Shown here in pieces: positions 34,785 through 43,566 of a DNA stretch of 64,000 nucleotides (positions are counted from its first letter, which is position 1; each line of letters starts with the position of its first letter). Below the pieces are notes generated by a model. That model did no database searches. It was given only the letters and a program-made list of their open reading frames with translations, and was not told the DNA's origin. The position numbers were made by a program, and so were the translations under genes. This DNA comes from a bacterium 210917-SL.2.15. Lineage in GTDB: Bacteria; Bacillota; Clostridia; Oscillospirales; Oscillospiraceae. The DNA lies in assembly GCA_020555605.1 (NCBI GenBank), contig JAJCJC010000001.1, positions 186,001-250,000 on the forward strand. The letters run 5' to 3'.

Positions 34785-35043
34785 CTTCATCGTCTCCTTT
34801 TCAGAATCGGTTCCTGTCCGCCCTCTTCCACAGGCGGACAGGCAAAGAAGCCGCAACTTCTTTGCTCCCCATTTTCCGTGCTTTTGCATCGGAGGATGGT
34901 TAAAAGTTATTATATACTTTTCTCATGCGATTTGGGTAGTTCTTTTTTGCATCTTGCAATATTTTCAGGCATTTTGCCGATTATTCCACCACATTTGCTT
35001 ATCTTTTTGTATCTTTTCCCGAGACAGTTCGTAGTTATACAGA

Positions 35044-35077
35044 AAGGGCCGGTGCAGCAGCGCCGCACCGGCCTTTT
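35044..35077 (-). terminator. Terminator of the DUF4037-DUF4125 pair
   Basis: On the minus strand AAGGCCGGTGCGGC, a short loop and GCACCGGCCCTTTCT. Confidence 0.85.
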
Positions 35078-35106
35078 GAAAACTGTTTTTTCCGCCGCCG
35101 TTTTCT

Positions 35107-35709
35107 TCACCGGCTGCGCTCTTCCATTTCCTGCAGAGAAGAAAATCCGTACAGCTTTGCCATATATTCCAGGTTCTGAATCGTCATGTTCCCGCCCAGA
35201 CGCGCCAGTTCCTCGGCATGGGACAGATAGGCGCGCAGCGTGCGCTCAGAGTATGTGTACAACTCACAGCGCAAATAAGTTTCAAAGCTGGTAACATGAT
35301 CAGCGTCGGCGCTATGGTCCGTAGGCCGGGACCCGCGGGCCACCTTGGGGTAACGGCGCGCATAGTCCTCCTGCCACTTCAGCTGGATCGCCACGATTTT
35401 TTCCACCAGGCGCTCCTTCGGCTCGGAGATCACCGGCAGGCGGTTGCACAGCGCGGCATACTGCGCCGGCGCTGTATAGCGCATCATGCGGGCATACTTC
35501 TCCGTCAGCAGATTCCAGCCGACGGACTCGGCCTCTGTCAAATCCTCGTAATAACTCTCCCGCATGGCGTCATCCCACGTGAGGAACTGCGCCAAGCGGT
35601 TCATAACGAACTCCTTCATATGGTTCTGGCAGGACGCGCGTCCACCTTCGTTGCGCACCTGCTGGAACTGGTTCCACTCTTTCAAAATGAGTTCTGCAAC
35701 CGATCTCAT
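35107..35709 (-). CDS. DUF4125 family protein
   Basis: 200 residues. Features include the N-terminal ILKEWNQFQQVRNEGGRASC and a WDDAMRESYYEDL segment. The protein looks all-helical and cytosolic. The family is usually encoded next to DUF4037, as here (10 nt apart). No function known. RBS AAAGGTG. Confidence 0.78.
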   Translation of the reverse strand: MRSVAELILKEWNQFQQVRNEGGRASCQNHMKEFVMNRLAQFLTWDDAMRESYYEDLTEAESVGWNLLTEKYARMMRYTAPAQYAALCNRLPVISEPKERLVEKIVAIQLKWQEDYARRYPKVARGSRPTDHSADADHVTSFETYLRCELYTYSERTLRAYLSHAEELARLGGNMTIQNLEYMAKLYGFSSLQEMEERSR

Positions 35710-35719
35710 AGGTTCACCT

Positions 35720-36703
35720 TTATCCTTCCATCAAATGCATGGCGCGGATCTGCGGATCACGAATGCGGGACATAATCGAAATACCGTGGTGGGTGATAAA
35801 GCTGTTGGTCTCGGAAGACAGCCCTTCCCGCCGCAGCTCGTCGGCTACCAGGCGGCAGATCTGCTCAATCAGGAGCACATTGCGGTCGGCGCTATTCAGC
35901 GCCTGAGGCGCGTTGGGAAGGATTTCGCAGTCCCAAGCATCCAGATTGACACCGTTTTCGGCCAGCTCTTTGATCAGGCCGCCCACCTCTTCGCCCAGAA
36001 CCGGCAGCGTCAGCATCGCCCGGTGCATCCATTTATAATAGGGCTTGTAGCGCTTGTTCAGCAAAAATACCATGGAAATGGTATTGAGAATAAATTCACT
36101 CAGGGCGTGCTGCGCGGCCACTGTTTCGCCGCGGCGCATACAGCGGGCATAGTTATACTGCCCCGCCTGTCCCATCACAGCGGCGCGGGCCGCCATTTTC
36201 TTCAGCCGCACATCGTTGGGATAAAAGGCAAGGAGCTTCTCCCGGATGGCGCTGAACTGCCCCAGCTTGTCAACGAACACCTCGCCGTTGGTCACCGTAG
36301 CCAGACGGCTCTCGGGCACATATACCCAGCCCGTCATACTGAATTCGGCATCCGCGCGGCCGATCTGCCGGCGATAAAAATCATCAATACACAAAACGCC
36401 CACGCGCTCGCCGCCGAACGGCTCTTCCTTGCGCGGCGGATAGCCGTAAAAATCCTTGGGCAACGCCTGATATGCCCGGCGCAACTCCGGGCCGATGACT
36501 TGGTAATCCTCTTTCGTCAGCCACATGCAGAAGGACGGACCGAAGTCATGGTCGCGGGAAATGGCGTCGTCAAAGCCAAAGCACTCCGAGCCTTCCCCCG
36601 CAAGGCCTACTGCGATCCGATCCGCATATCTGGGGAATTCTTCCGCCAGCATGCGTTTGCCATAGGTCTCATAATATGCCTTTGCCAGCTCCAAACCTGT
36701 CAT
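35720..36703 (-). CDS. DUF4037 protein, nucleotidyltransferase-like
   Basis: 327 residues. The block GLAGEGSECFGFDDAISRDHDFG (core: GEGSECFGFDDAISRDHDFG) has a Gly-Ser followed by an Asp-His-Asp, similar to nucleotidyltransferase active sites. A helical C-terminal half follows. It is first of a two-gene operon with DUF4125. The start is the ATG of MTGLELAKAYY, 10 nt from AAGGAGG. The family's substrate is unknown. Confidence 0.75.
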   Translation of the reverse strand: MTGLELAKAYYETYGKRMLAEEFPRYADRIAVGLAGEGSECFGFDDAISRDHDFGPSFCMWLTKEDYQVIGPELRRAYQALPKDFYGYPPRKEEPFGGERVGVLCIDDFYRRQIGRADAEFSMTGWVYVPESRLATVTNGEVFVDKLGQFSAIREKLLAFYPNDVRLKKMAARAAVMGQAGQYNYARCMRRGETVAAQHALSEFILNTISMVFLLNKRYKPYYKWMHRAMLTLPVLGEEVGGLIKELAENGVNLDAWDCEILPNAPQALNSADRNVLLIEQICRLVADELRREGLSSETNSFITHHGISIMSRIRDPQIRAMHLMEG

Positions 36704-37426
36704 GGTCAAAAGACCTCCTTATAAAACGCCGTTTTGCTCCACGGCATACGTTTCCATTAAGATACACTTTTATTGTAGCAGATTGCCGCTGCGGCGCATC
36801 ATACAAAACGGAATTTCTTTTTGCAAAATCACGATACCCCTTCCTCCTTTCTTGCACTTTTTGCAAAAAATGGTGTTATCCATACATACCCCTGTCAACA
36901 CCTTTCCCCCCTGCAAGTCCAGTTTTTTTGGTATCGCTCTTACAATATTTTCTATAATTACAAATTAATATCATATTTTTGTGTATAAAGTCATATAAAT
37001 ACAATAATAAAATGGAATTCGTACAAGTCCTGCGAATCAACTGCGCTTATACTATTTTTATAAATCAGCTTAGCCCTTTTGGCACGGCGGAGCGTTATCT
37101 GCGCCGTAGTGTGAAATGGCATCGTCGTTTCTAGCTCTTCCCGTTTCCCTGCCATGAAAAGATGCCGCTTCTGACCCAGGCGGTTCTTTGCGGATCGGAC
37201 TTCCCCCCATCGAGTGATTTCTCTACCACCCATACTCCCCCCTATCCGATCCTGTCTCCTATTTTCCCCCCAGCGGGAAAGCCGCGACGAATGTTGACCT
37301 GGCCTGCAGCGTGCAGGCTACCCGGAACGGAATCGCATTGCGCTGCAATGTGATTCCGTTCCTTTTCCTTTTCCCTTTCGGAACACAAAGACGCAGGACA
37401 CACGTTTCCCTGCATCCTGCGGCACT
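36704..37426. other. Long intergenic region, no gene supported
   Basis: About 720 bp. The first 350 bp are AT-rich, probably holding the promoter of the DUF4037 operon. Short ORFs exist on both strands but lack ribosome sites or family features. The last 120 bp hold a strong hairpin with a plus-strand T-run. Confidence 0.5.
37324..37362 (+). terminator. Hairpin with T-run on the plus strand
   Basis: GGAACGGAATCGCATTG paired with its complement (one G-T or mismatch) around a short loop, followed by TTTTCCTTTT. No plus-strand gene precedes it, so it may end an undetected small transcript or a minus-strand unit less efficiently. Confidence 0.6.
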
Positions 37427-38248
37427 TCATGCACCCTCGGTTTCATTCTGCCCTTCCCCGCCTTCCTGAGCCATGCGGGAGAGCTTTTTATACTTTTTGG
37501 GCGTCATATTCATTTGTGCAAAAAACACCCGGTTGAAATAGGATGGATCCGTGAAGCCGCATTCACTGGAAATGCGGTAAGCCGGATAATTGGTCGTTTC
37601 CAGCAACTTGCAGGCATACTGGATCTTCAGTTTATTGACATATTCCGTGAATGTTACACCGGTCTCCCGTTTGAACACACGCGAAAAATACTGTGCATTC
37701 ATATACACCCGGGAGGCCACCATCTGCAGTGTGAGCCGCTCCTTAAAATGTTTCTGGATATAGCGCATGGATTCATCCACAAAGGATTGCTGTTCACTGT
37801 GACCACTTTTTGTGATGGATTCTGTCGCAATCTGGGGCGTGCCGCCTTTTTCGTGTTCGCGCTCTTCATCCACACTCTCAAGCATGCGCTTAAGCGTAGC
37901 CTTAAAATCAGAGGGCTTAATGGGCTTGAGCATATACTCAAACACACGCAGGCTAATGGCCCGCTGGGCATAGCGGAAATCGGTATAGGCTGTTAAAATA
38001 CTGATGCAGGTGTCCGGCGCAAATTTCCGGATCTCCTCAATGGCCTCCAAGCCGTCCATTTCCGGCAGCATAATATCCATGATGATGATATCGGGGCGGC
38101 GCTTTTTAGCCTGCCGTACCGCTTGAGCGCCGGTATTGGCCGTAATGACGATATCTTCCGGCTGCAATTCCTCGTGAATCACTGCTTCAATAAATTCCAG
38201 TTCCAACTCTTCGTCTTCCACGATTAGAATCGAACGCAATGGTCTCAC
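37427..38248 (-). CDS. AraC-type response regulator (YesN-like)
   Basis: 273 residues. Receiver domain at residues 5-120, with the acidic pocket VEDEE, phospho-acceptor Asp in IIIMDIMLPEMDG (near residue 56) and the KPIKP lysine. C-terminal AraC HTH domain at residues 160-260. It begins with GTG overlapping the kinase stop (GTGA); a TTG three codons on is also possible. Partner of the PocR kinase just upstream. Regulators of this type often bind direct repeats near the genes they control. Confidence 0.9.
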   Translation of the reverse strand: MRPLRSILIVEDEELELEFIEAVIHEELQPEDIVITANTGAQAVRQAKKRRPDIIIMDIMLPEMDGLEAIEEIRKFAPDTCISILTAYTDFRYAQRAISLRVFEYMLKPIKPSDFKATLKRMLESVDEEREHEKGGTPQIATESITKSGHSEQQSFVDESMRYIQKHFKERLTLQMVASRVYMNAQYFSRVFKRETGVTFTEYVNKLKIQYACKLLETTNYPAYRISSECGFTDPSYFNRVFFAQMNMTPKKYKKLSRMAQEGGEGQNETEGA

Positions 38249-39432
38249 CTCGTAATCAGACTCTTGGAGATCGTAATGGAAACGGTACTGCCGCTATAGT
38301 CGGATTTGACCACCTCAAGCCCATAGTCCTCCCCGTAATACTGCTTGATGCGCCGATCAGTGATGCGCAGCCCCATCTCACTGCCCACCGTACTATCCTT
38401 GTCCCGCAGCCGCTTGAGCACCTCCTTGGGAAACCCATTGCCATTGTCCACCACAAAAATCGTGATCTTCTCGCCGTGGTTTTCCGCGTAAATATCCACC
38501 TTTCCGCCGTCTCGTTTGGGCGAAATCCCATGCAGCACCGCATTTTCCACCACAGGCTGCAGCACCATATTGGGGATACGGCAGGAACGAATGTGCTCGG
38601 GCACGTTGATCGTATACTGCAGCCGGGCCTGGAACCGGGCTTTTTGGATATAAAGATACTTTTCTGTATTGTCCAGTTCCGCCTGGATGGTATGCAGCGA
38701 ATGACCGTTCTGCACATTGTAGCGCAGCAGATCGGAAAGATAATAAATCAGTTCTTCCGTCTTGGGCGCATGCTCAAAATAGGCGATACGGGCGATACAG
38801 TTGAGCGTATTGAAGAGGAAATGCGGATTGACCATTAGGGAATTGTTTTTGGCTTCCAGATCAATAATCCGCTTTTCCAGCACATCCTTCTCAATGGACT
38901 GCGCCGGTGCAGGCTGCATGCCATAGGTCAGCGTGCGCGAAATGCTCTGGGCTATATAGGTGCACAGCTGGCGGTGCGCCTCGATTTTGTCTTCCTCCGT
39001 GGTCTTGAGCATCGAGCAGGTCTTGGCCACAAAGGCGGCGTCCAGATTACGCTGCTGAGCCAGCTTCGGAATATCCAGCATATATTTTTGATATTCCGTC
39101 TCTCCAGAATAGACGTGGCAGCCCACCACATAGGCCACCGTTTCATCCTCTTCCGTAATGGGCACCACAATATTTTTCAAGCCGCGCGGACACACAAATG
39201 TCTCTTCCTTTTCACTGGCCATCGCTTCCATACAGGTCGGACAGACTGTGTGCTGATCGGCCTGGCATACATATTTGCAAAAATCAGGTGTAGGAATAAA
39301 TTCATACAAAATCTTTCCACTCAAATCAACCACTGCGATTGACAGATCGCTCAGGGCTAGAAGGCCGCTGTAACGGCTGTAATAATCGGCAGTCAGCATT
39401 TCTTCGATTGTTTTCTTTTCTCTGGCCGCCAT
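38245..39432 (-). CDS. PocR-domain sensor histidine kinase, LytS/YesM type
   Basis: 395 residues with no clear membrane segment. Residues 8-170 form a PocR sensory domain, rich in cysteine (YVCQADQHTVCPTC, FVCPRG). PocR domains are predicted to sense small organic molecules such as propanediol. Then come a short coiled linker, the His-kinase block NPHFLFNTLNCIARIAYFE with the phospho-accepting His, and an ATPase domain (QPVVENAVLHGI, DNGNGF). The start is the ATG of MAAREKK, 7 nt from GGGAGGAG. It lies 3.5 kb past the end of the microcompartment operon. Confidence 0.9.
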   Translation of the reverse strand: MAAREKKTIEEMLTADYYSRYSGLLALSDLSIAVVDLSGKILYEFIPTPDFCKYVCQADQHTVCPTCMEAMASEKEETFVCPRGLKNIVVPITEEDETVAYVVGCHVYSGETEYQKYMLDIPKLAQQRNLDAAFVAKTCSMLKTTEEDKIEAHRQLCTYIAQSISRTLTYGMQPAPAQSIEKDVLEKRIIDLEAKNNSLMVNPHFLFNTLNCIARIAYFEHAPKTEELIYYLSDLLRYNVQNGHSLHTIQAELDNTEKYLYIQKARFQARLQYTINVPEHIRSCRIPNMVLQPVVENAVLHGISPKRDGGKVDIYAENHGEKITIFVVDNGNGFPKEVLKRLRDKDSTVGSEMGLRITDRRIKQYYGEDYGLEVVKSDYSGSTVSITISKSLITR

Positions 39433-39454
39433 CGTCATTCTCCTCCCACACATT

Positions 39455-39470
39455 CCAATATTGTATATTC
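39455..39470 (-). promoter_or_regulatory. Candidate regulator site 1 upstream of the sensor kinase
   Basis: CCAATATTGTATATTC on the plus strand. It matches CCTATATTGAATATTC at 58874-58889, in the choline-operon promoter region, in 14 of 16 bases. A near-copy lies at 39537-39552. Confidence 0.45.
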
Positions 39471-39536
39471 CTATCATTCATTACGCTTATTTTTTGTTTC
39501 GCTTATTTATATATTTTAATATAAAATCTAAAAAAT

Positions 39537-39552
39537 ACAATATTGTTTATTC
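39537..39552 (-). promoter_or_regulatory. Candidate regulator site 2 upstream of the sensor kinase
   Basis: ACAATATTGTTTATTC, identical to site 1 in 14 of 16 bases and in the same orientation, 82 bp away. The region between is very AT-rich, so chance similarity is possible. Confidence 0.4.
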
Positions 39553-39712
39553 AGATTTATCCACATGCACAAAATTATTTTATATTATTGTGCAATTCAT
39601 CTATTTTCTCTGTTTTTCTGCAAAAACATCTTCCAGCCTTGGCAGTTTCTCCCGCATCCCGTCTTTTTCTGTTTTATTCTGCAATCCACACCTTTCCCTA
39701 CCCAGCCCAAAA

Positions 39713-39743
39713 AGATCCCCGGAGCAGATTGCTCCGGGGATCT
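39713..39743 (-). terminator. Terminator of the SLH/PHP-domain gene
   Basis: 14-bp perfect stem AGATCCCCGGAGCA and complement, 3-nt loop, T-run on the minus strand, 49 nt after the stop at 39792. Confidence 0.93.
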
Positions 39744-39791
39744 CTCATTTTGTTTTACCACACAAACTGTATGGTATGCCTCACATAGCCC

Positions 39792-42700
39792 TCACGCGAG
39801 ATAGCGGCTGACCATAGTGGCAAACTGCCCGCGGGTCAGAGATGCCTTAGGCGAAAGCTCATTGGCACTGGTGCCAGTCACAATACCATCGCCGACGGCC
39901 CACTGCATCGCGGCGGAAGCATAAGAAGAAACCGCTCCCTTGTCGGTAAAGGCAGCCAGATCATTGGTCTTTCTGACATCATCCTTTTTATACTGTGCAT
40001 AACGATACAGCATGGTTGCCATATCCTGACGGGTAATATTGGCGTTGGGGTTGAACTTGCCGTTATAGCCAGTAACGATACCGTTATCTGCCGCCCAATC
40101 GACTGCAGCAGCATACCACTGGTTGGCACCCACATCACTGAAGGTCTTGGCCGCATCTGCAGCAGCGCCGGTGGTTTCACCGGACATACGATACAAAACA
40201 GTCGCAACCATGGCACGGGTGGCCGTGCCGTCGGGGCTGAAGGTGCTGCCGTCGCCGGTGCCGTTCATCAAGCCCTTTGCATTGACATCCATGACGCTGG
40301 AGAAATACCAACTCTCGGGCAGGACATCGCCGAAACCACCCTCGCTCTTGACCCAGATGGGGTTGGTCACAGCCCACTTGCCATTGGAATCCACTGCAGT
40401 GTAGCTGTACCAAACATTCTTGCCACCAGCAGCAGGCGTCTTGAAGGTAACGGTAGTTCGATCCGTAGTACCATTCAGTTCCTGTGTACCAATGCAAACG
40501 CCGTTACGCCACAGATAAACCTTATCCATACCATTAACAGCCTGGACATCCAGATTCAGAGTCAATTCTTCGCCAGCCTTGGCACTGATGGTTTCACCGA
40601 ACATGTTTTTCTCATCGGGGAACAGAATGGGTCCCATGGTGATGTAATCATTGCCTGCGCGCAGGGCATTCAGATAGGTGTCCAGATCATAGCTGTCCAA
40701 GTGTGCATATAGGCGGATATAGCCGGAGTACAGCGTGGTGGAGTGTGCGTCATGGGCATCAGAACCGGCGTTCAGATACTTCGGAATGCCTTCGTTCCAG
40801 AACGCCATGGCAGAGATCAGGGTGCGCATATCTTGATTTGCATACACTTCAGGAATGGTCTTGTTCAAGTGCTGACGGTCGATGTTTTTCCAGTCCGCAG
40901 CGCTCAGTTTCTCCATACCCGTCAGGTCCAGCGTGGACTGAATCTCCAGCAGGTCGAAGCCGTCCCAGCCTTCCTTGGTGCCACCGTTCACGCTCTCCTG
41001 ATTTCTCAGGAAGCCATAGTCGCTGTATGGATGGTTCAGATTGACAATGGTGTTGTCAAAACCGTGGCCCATAGCAATAATATCCTGGGGCGTTGCCACA
41101 GAAGGATTGATGGGACTCAACTTCATCTCGTCCGAGGAACCGAAGGGGATGTTCAGAATGTTCCAGTGGCCCCAGCCCGGAGAGATCTCATCGCCGGAGA
41201 TAAACACCCGCTTATCGGCCTTGGCCATATCATACATCTCCTGGTTGTGTACACGGGAGTCGTGATCGGTGACCACATTGAAATCCAGCTGTTCGGCGAT
41301 CTGAATGCTGTACAGATCCTCGATACTGGTGGAACCATCGCCAAAGTCGGAGTGGTTGTGGTTATCCATAGCGTACCACCCCTCTGCCTTGGGATCGATC
41401 ACCTGGTCGATTACAAAGGTATGGTTGACACCCTTGGACGTTACATCCGTGGTATAGGTCACGGGCTTAGAGGTGTAGCCGCCGCCATAGGTCGCAGTAA
41501 AGGTGATATCTTCTGCCTGGGACATATTGAAGCTCAGGCCATAACGGTCCTTTGCCTGGGAGTCAGAGAAATACACCGCTCCGCCCAGCGTCTTCATTTC
41601 AGACGTCATGCCGGAGATGACGACCTTGAAGGGAACAGGATTACCCTTGGCATCCACAGCCTTCAAGGTGACCTGTGCACCCTGCTCGATCTTCAGATCC
41701 TGCGTGGTGTCAGCCTTCAGGTCGATCAGATCGGTTTCCACGGAAGTATAGCCCGCTGCTTCGACTTTCAGTTTATAAGTATAGTCTCCGTTGCCCTCGA
41801 TATTCTGCGTGCCGTCATTCCAGCCGGTTTTCGGCAGATTGAAGGAATATTTACCTTCAGCATCGGTGATATCCCATGCCAAAGGCTGCATATTGGATAC
41901 GAGGGTATTGGCCGGTGCATTCTTGTTTCCGGTATAAGCAGCAGATTCTGCCGTTTCATAATAGTTGCCCTGCTTTTTCACAATCACATAAGCGCCTTCC
42001 ACGGGCTTGCCGCTGGCGTCTGTAACAACACCGCTGAGGGTGGCCGAGTCCGTAATCTTCTCGCGCTCAATGTAACGATTGATAATGGAAGCAGTTTCGC
42101 TCTCGCCGGAAACCAGCAGCTCGCCAACATAGGTTTCACTCTTACCGGGAGCGATGTCGCGCAGCTTATAAACGTCTTTGTATCCGGAAGACCCCTTATA
42201 AGCATCCGCGTCATCCAACTGCATAGAAACGGCGTAGTCCTTGCTGTAAGTTACCACGAACTCACCGAAGGGGTTCTGCACGCGCTGATCCATACCAATC
42301 GCAGCGTAGGTTGTTTTGATGTCAGGATAGAAACCAAAGGGGCCAAACATGCTCTGCGCCAAAGTGCTGAGGGAATAGCCGCTGTACATGTTTTTGTAAG
42401 TCACTTTGTTTCCGGCAGGATTTTCCACCTTTGTAGACATCGTCACATAATTATTGCCGTCTTTCAGCGTATAGGTAGTTGTCACATTCAAAGGCTTCTG
42501 CAAAGCGCCGAACTGCTTATCATCATTGGTGCCGTTCTTATCAGCATCTGCCACCCAGTAACGGGTTTTCATGGTCACCGTGACGGTATCCTTTGCGTCG
42601 TTGAGTTTGACATCGCAGTCTACGTCCGTCAACAAATTTTCGCCGTTGTAGCTACCAGTAGCTGTCCAAAGATCCAGCAAAAACTCAACGTCATTGGTCA

Positions 42701-42965
42701 TATCATAACCGAATTCATTCCCTCCGGCTCCCATGGCACCAATATCCATAATGGAGCCACCAGTCATATTCCAGTAGTTCGGGGTATCCACTGCAAAAGA
42801 AACCGCTATCTTGTCATTGTAAATGGTAACATCGTTTGCACCAACAGCCGCGCCCTCAAAAATAGGAGTTTCCCCTTTGATATAATCGGCAGCCATTGCA
42901 GGAACCGTCATTGCACAAACGCACAACGCACCGGTCGCAAACGCCAGGGACAATTTCTTGTTCAT
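39792..42965 (-). CDS. Cell-wall-anchored CehA/McbA-like PHP-domain protein with SLH repeats
   Basis: 1,057 residues: signal peptide (residues 1-25, ending AMA), a beta-rich region, two carboxypeptidase-regulatory-like repeats (LSGVVTDASGKPVEGAYVIVKK near residue 315; core: VTDASGKPVEGAYVIVKK), then a PHP metallohydrolase domain about 525-760. PHP metal motifs are visible: His536-x-His538 (DNHNHSDFG), VVTDHDS, NLNHPYSDYG and GSDAHD. A beta-sandwich and three SLH repeats (about 876-1057) follow, which bind the cell wall. CehA/McbA proteins hydrolyse esters or phosphoesters; the substrate here is unknown. The ATG used is 7 nt from GAGGAGG. Confidence 0.85.
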   Translation of the reverse strand: MNKKLSLAFATGALCVCAMTVPAMAADYIKGETPIFEGAAVGANDVTIYNDKIAVSFAVDTPNYWNMTGGSIMDIGAMGAGGNEFGYDMTNDVEFLLDLWTATGSYNGENLLTDVDCDVKLNDAKDTVTVTMKTRYWVADADKNGTNDDKQFGALQKPLNVTTTYTLKDGNNYVTMSTKVENPAGNKVTYKNMYSGYSLSTLAQSMFGPFGFYPDIKTTYAAIGMDQRVQNPFGEFVVTYSKDYAVSMQLDDADAYKGSSGYKDVYKLRDIAPGKSETYVGELLVSGESETASIINRYIEREKITDSATLSGVVTDASGKPVEGAYVIVKKQGNYYETAESAAYTGNKNAPANTLVSNMQPLAWDITDAEGKYSFNLPKTGWNDGTQNIEGNGDYTYKLKVEAAGYTSVETDLIDLKADTTQDLKIEQGAQVTLKAVDAKGNPVPFKVVISGMTSEMKTLGGAVYFSDSQAKDRYGLSFNMSQAEDITFTATYGGGYTSKPVTYTTDVTSKGVNHTFVIDQVIDPKAEGWYAMDNHNHSDFGDGSTSIEDLYSIQIAEQLDFNVVTDHDSRVHNQEMYDMAKADKRVFISGDEISPGWGHWNILNIPFGSSDEMKLSPINPSVATPQDIIAMGHGFDNTIVNLNHPYSDYGFLRNQESVNGGTKEGWDGFDLLEIQSTLDLTGMEKLSAADWKNIDRQHLNKTIPEVYANQDMRTLISAMAFWNEGIPKYLNAGSDAHDAHSTTLYSGYIRLYAHLDSYDLDTYLNALRAGNDYITMGPILFPDEKNMFGETISAKAGEELTLNLDVQAVNGMDKVYLWRNGVCIGTQELNGTTDRTTVTFKTPAAGGKNVWYSYTAVDSNGKWAVTNPIWVKSEGGFGDVLPESWYFSSVMDVNAKGLMNGTGDGSTFSPDGTATRAMVATVLYRMSGETTGAAADAAKTFSDVGANQWYAAAVDWAADNGIVTGYNGKFNPNANITRQDMATMLYRYAQYKKDDVRKTNDLAAFTDKGAVSSYASAAMQWAVGDGIVTGTSANELSPKASLTRGQFATMVSRYLA

Positions 42966-43138
42966 AACTTTCCTCCTCAAACATAAGTGATACACAAGCG
43001 TCTTCACGCTTTTGCTCATGCCAGGTGTGTGTTTAGAAAATGCTATGCAAGGATTGTGGTTTTGCTTCGCTTATAATTGCGCCTTTTCTTTATACAGTTT
43101 TAACTCGAATCATACTTAAATTTTACATTTTATTTTCC

Positions 43139-43172
43139 AAAAAAGGGCGTGCACAAACGCGCACGCCCTTTT
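43139..43172 (-). terminator. Terminator of the choline microcompartment operon
   Basis: AAAAGGGCGTGC and its perfect complement, 8-nt loop, six T on the minus strand, about 35 nt after the last shell gene. Confidence 0.95.
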
Positions 43173-43206
43173 GGGTTTTGCTTAAGCAGAAAGCTCAGCA
43201 GTCAAA

Positions 43207-43503
43207 TTACTTGACGCCTTCCTTGTCCACAGAGGGCAGGATACTCTCGACTTCCACGTGAGGACGGGGAATGACATGGACAGAGATCAGCTCGCCAACG
43301 CGCTGTGCAGCAGCTGCACCGGCATCGGTAGCAGCCTTAACAGCGCCGACGTCGCCGCGGACCATGACAGTCACGAGACCGCCGCCCACATGGACCTTGC
43401 CGATCAGGTAAACGTTTGCTGCCTTGACCATGGCATCGGCTGCTTCAATGGAGCCGATCAGGCCCTTGGTTTCGATCATACCCAAAGCTTCATTCTTAAT
43501 CAT
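43207..43503 (-). CDS. BMC-H shell protein (PduA/EutM-like)
   Basis: 98 residues, one canonical BMC domain: [47 protein letters not shown] and VIPRPH at the end (cores: [20 protein letters not shown] and [19 protein letters not shown]). Such proteins form hexamers that tile the shell and whose pore admits small substrates. Last gene of the operon. Its first 80 residues are closely similar to those of the extended shell protein at 45185-45955. Confidence 0.96.
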   Translation of the reverse strand: MIKNEALGMIETKGLIGSIEAADAMVKAANVYLIGKVHVGGGLVTVMVRGDVGAVKAATDAGAAAAQRVGELISVHVIPRPHVEVESILPSVDKEGVK

Positions 43504-43566
43504 TATAGTTTCCTCCTAAAATAAATTCGTGTGAAAATTTACTTCTTATACGGTCGCAATGAAGGA

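Noticed and set aside
36991..37233. 80-codon minus-strand frame in the gene-free region
   Set aside because: No ribosome site, no recognised family, and it covers promoter-like AT-rich DNA.
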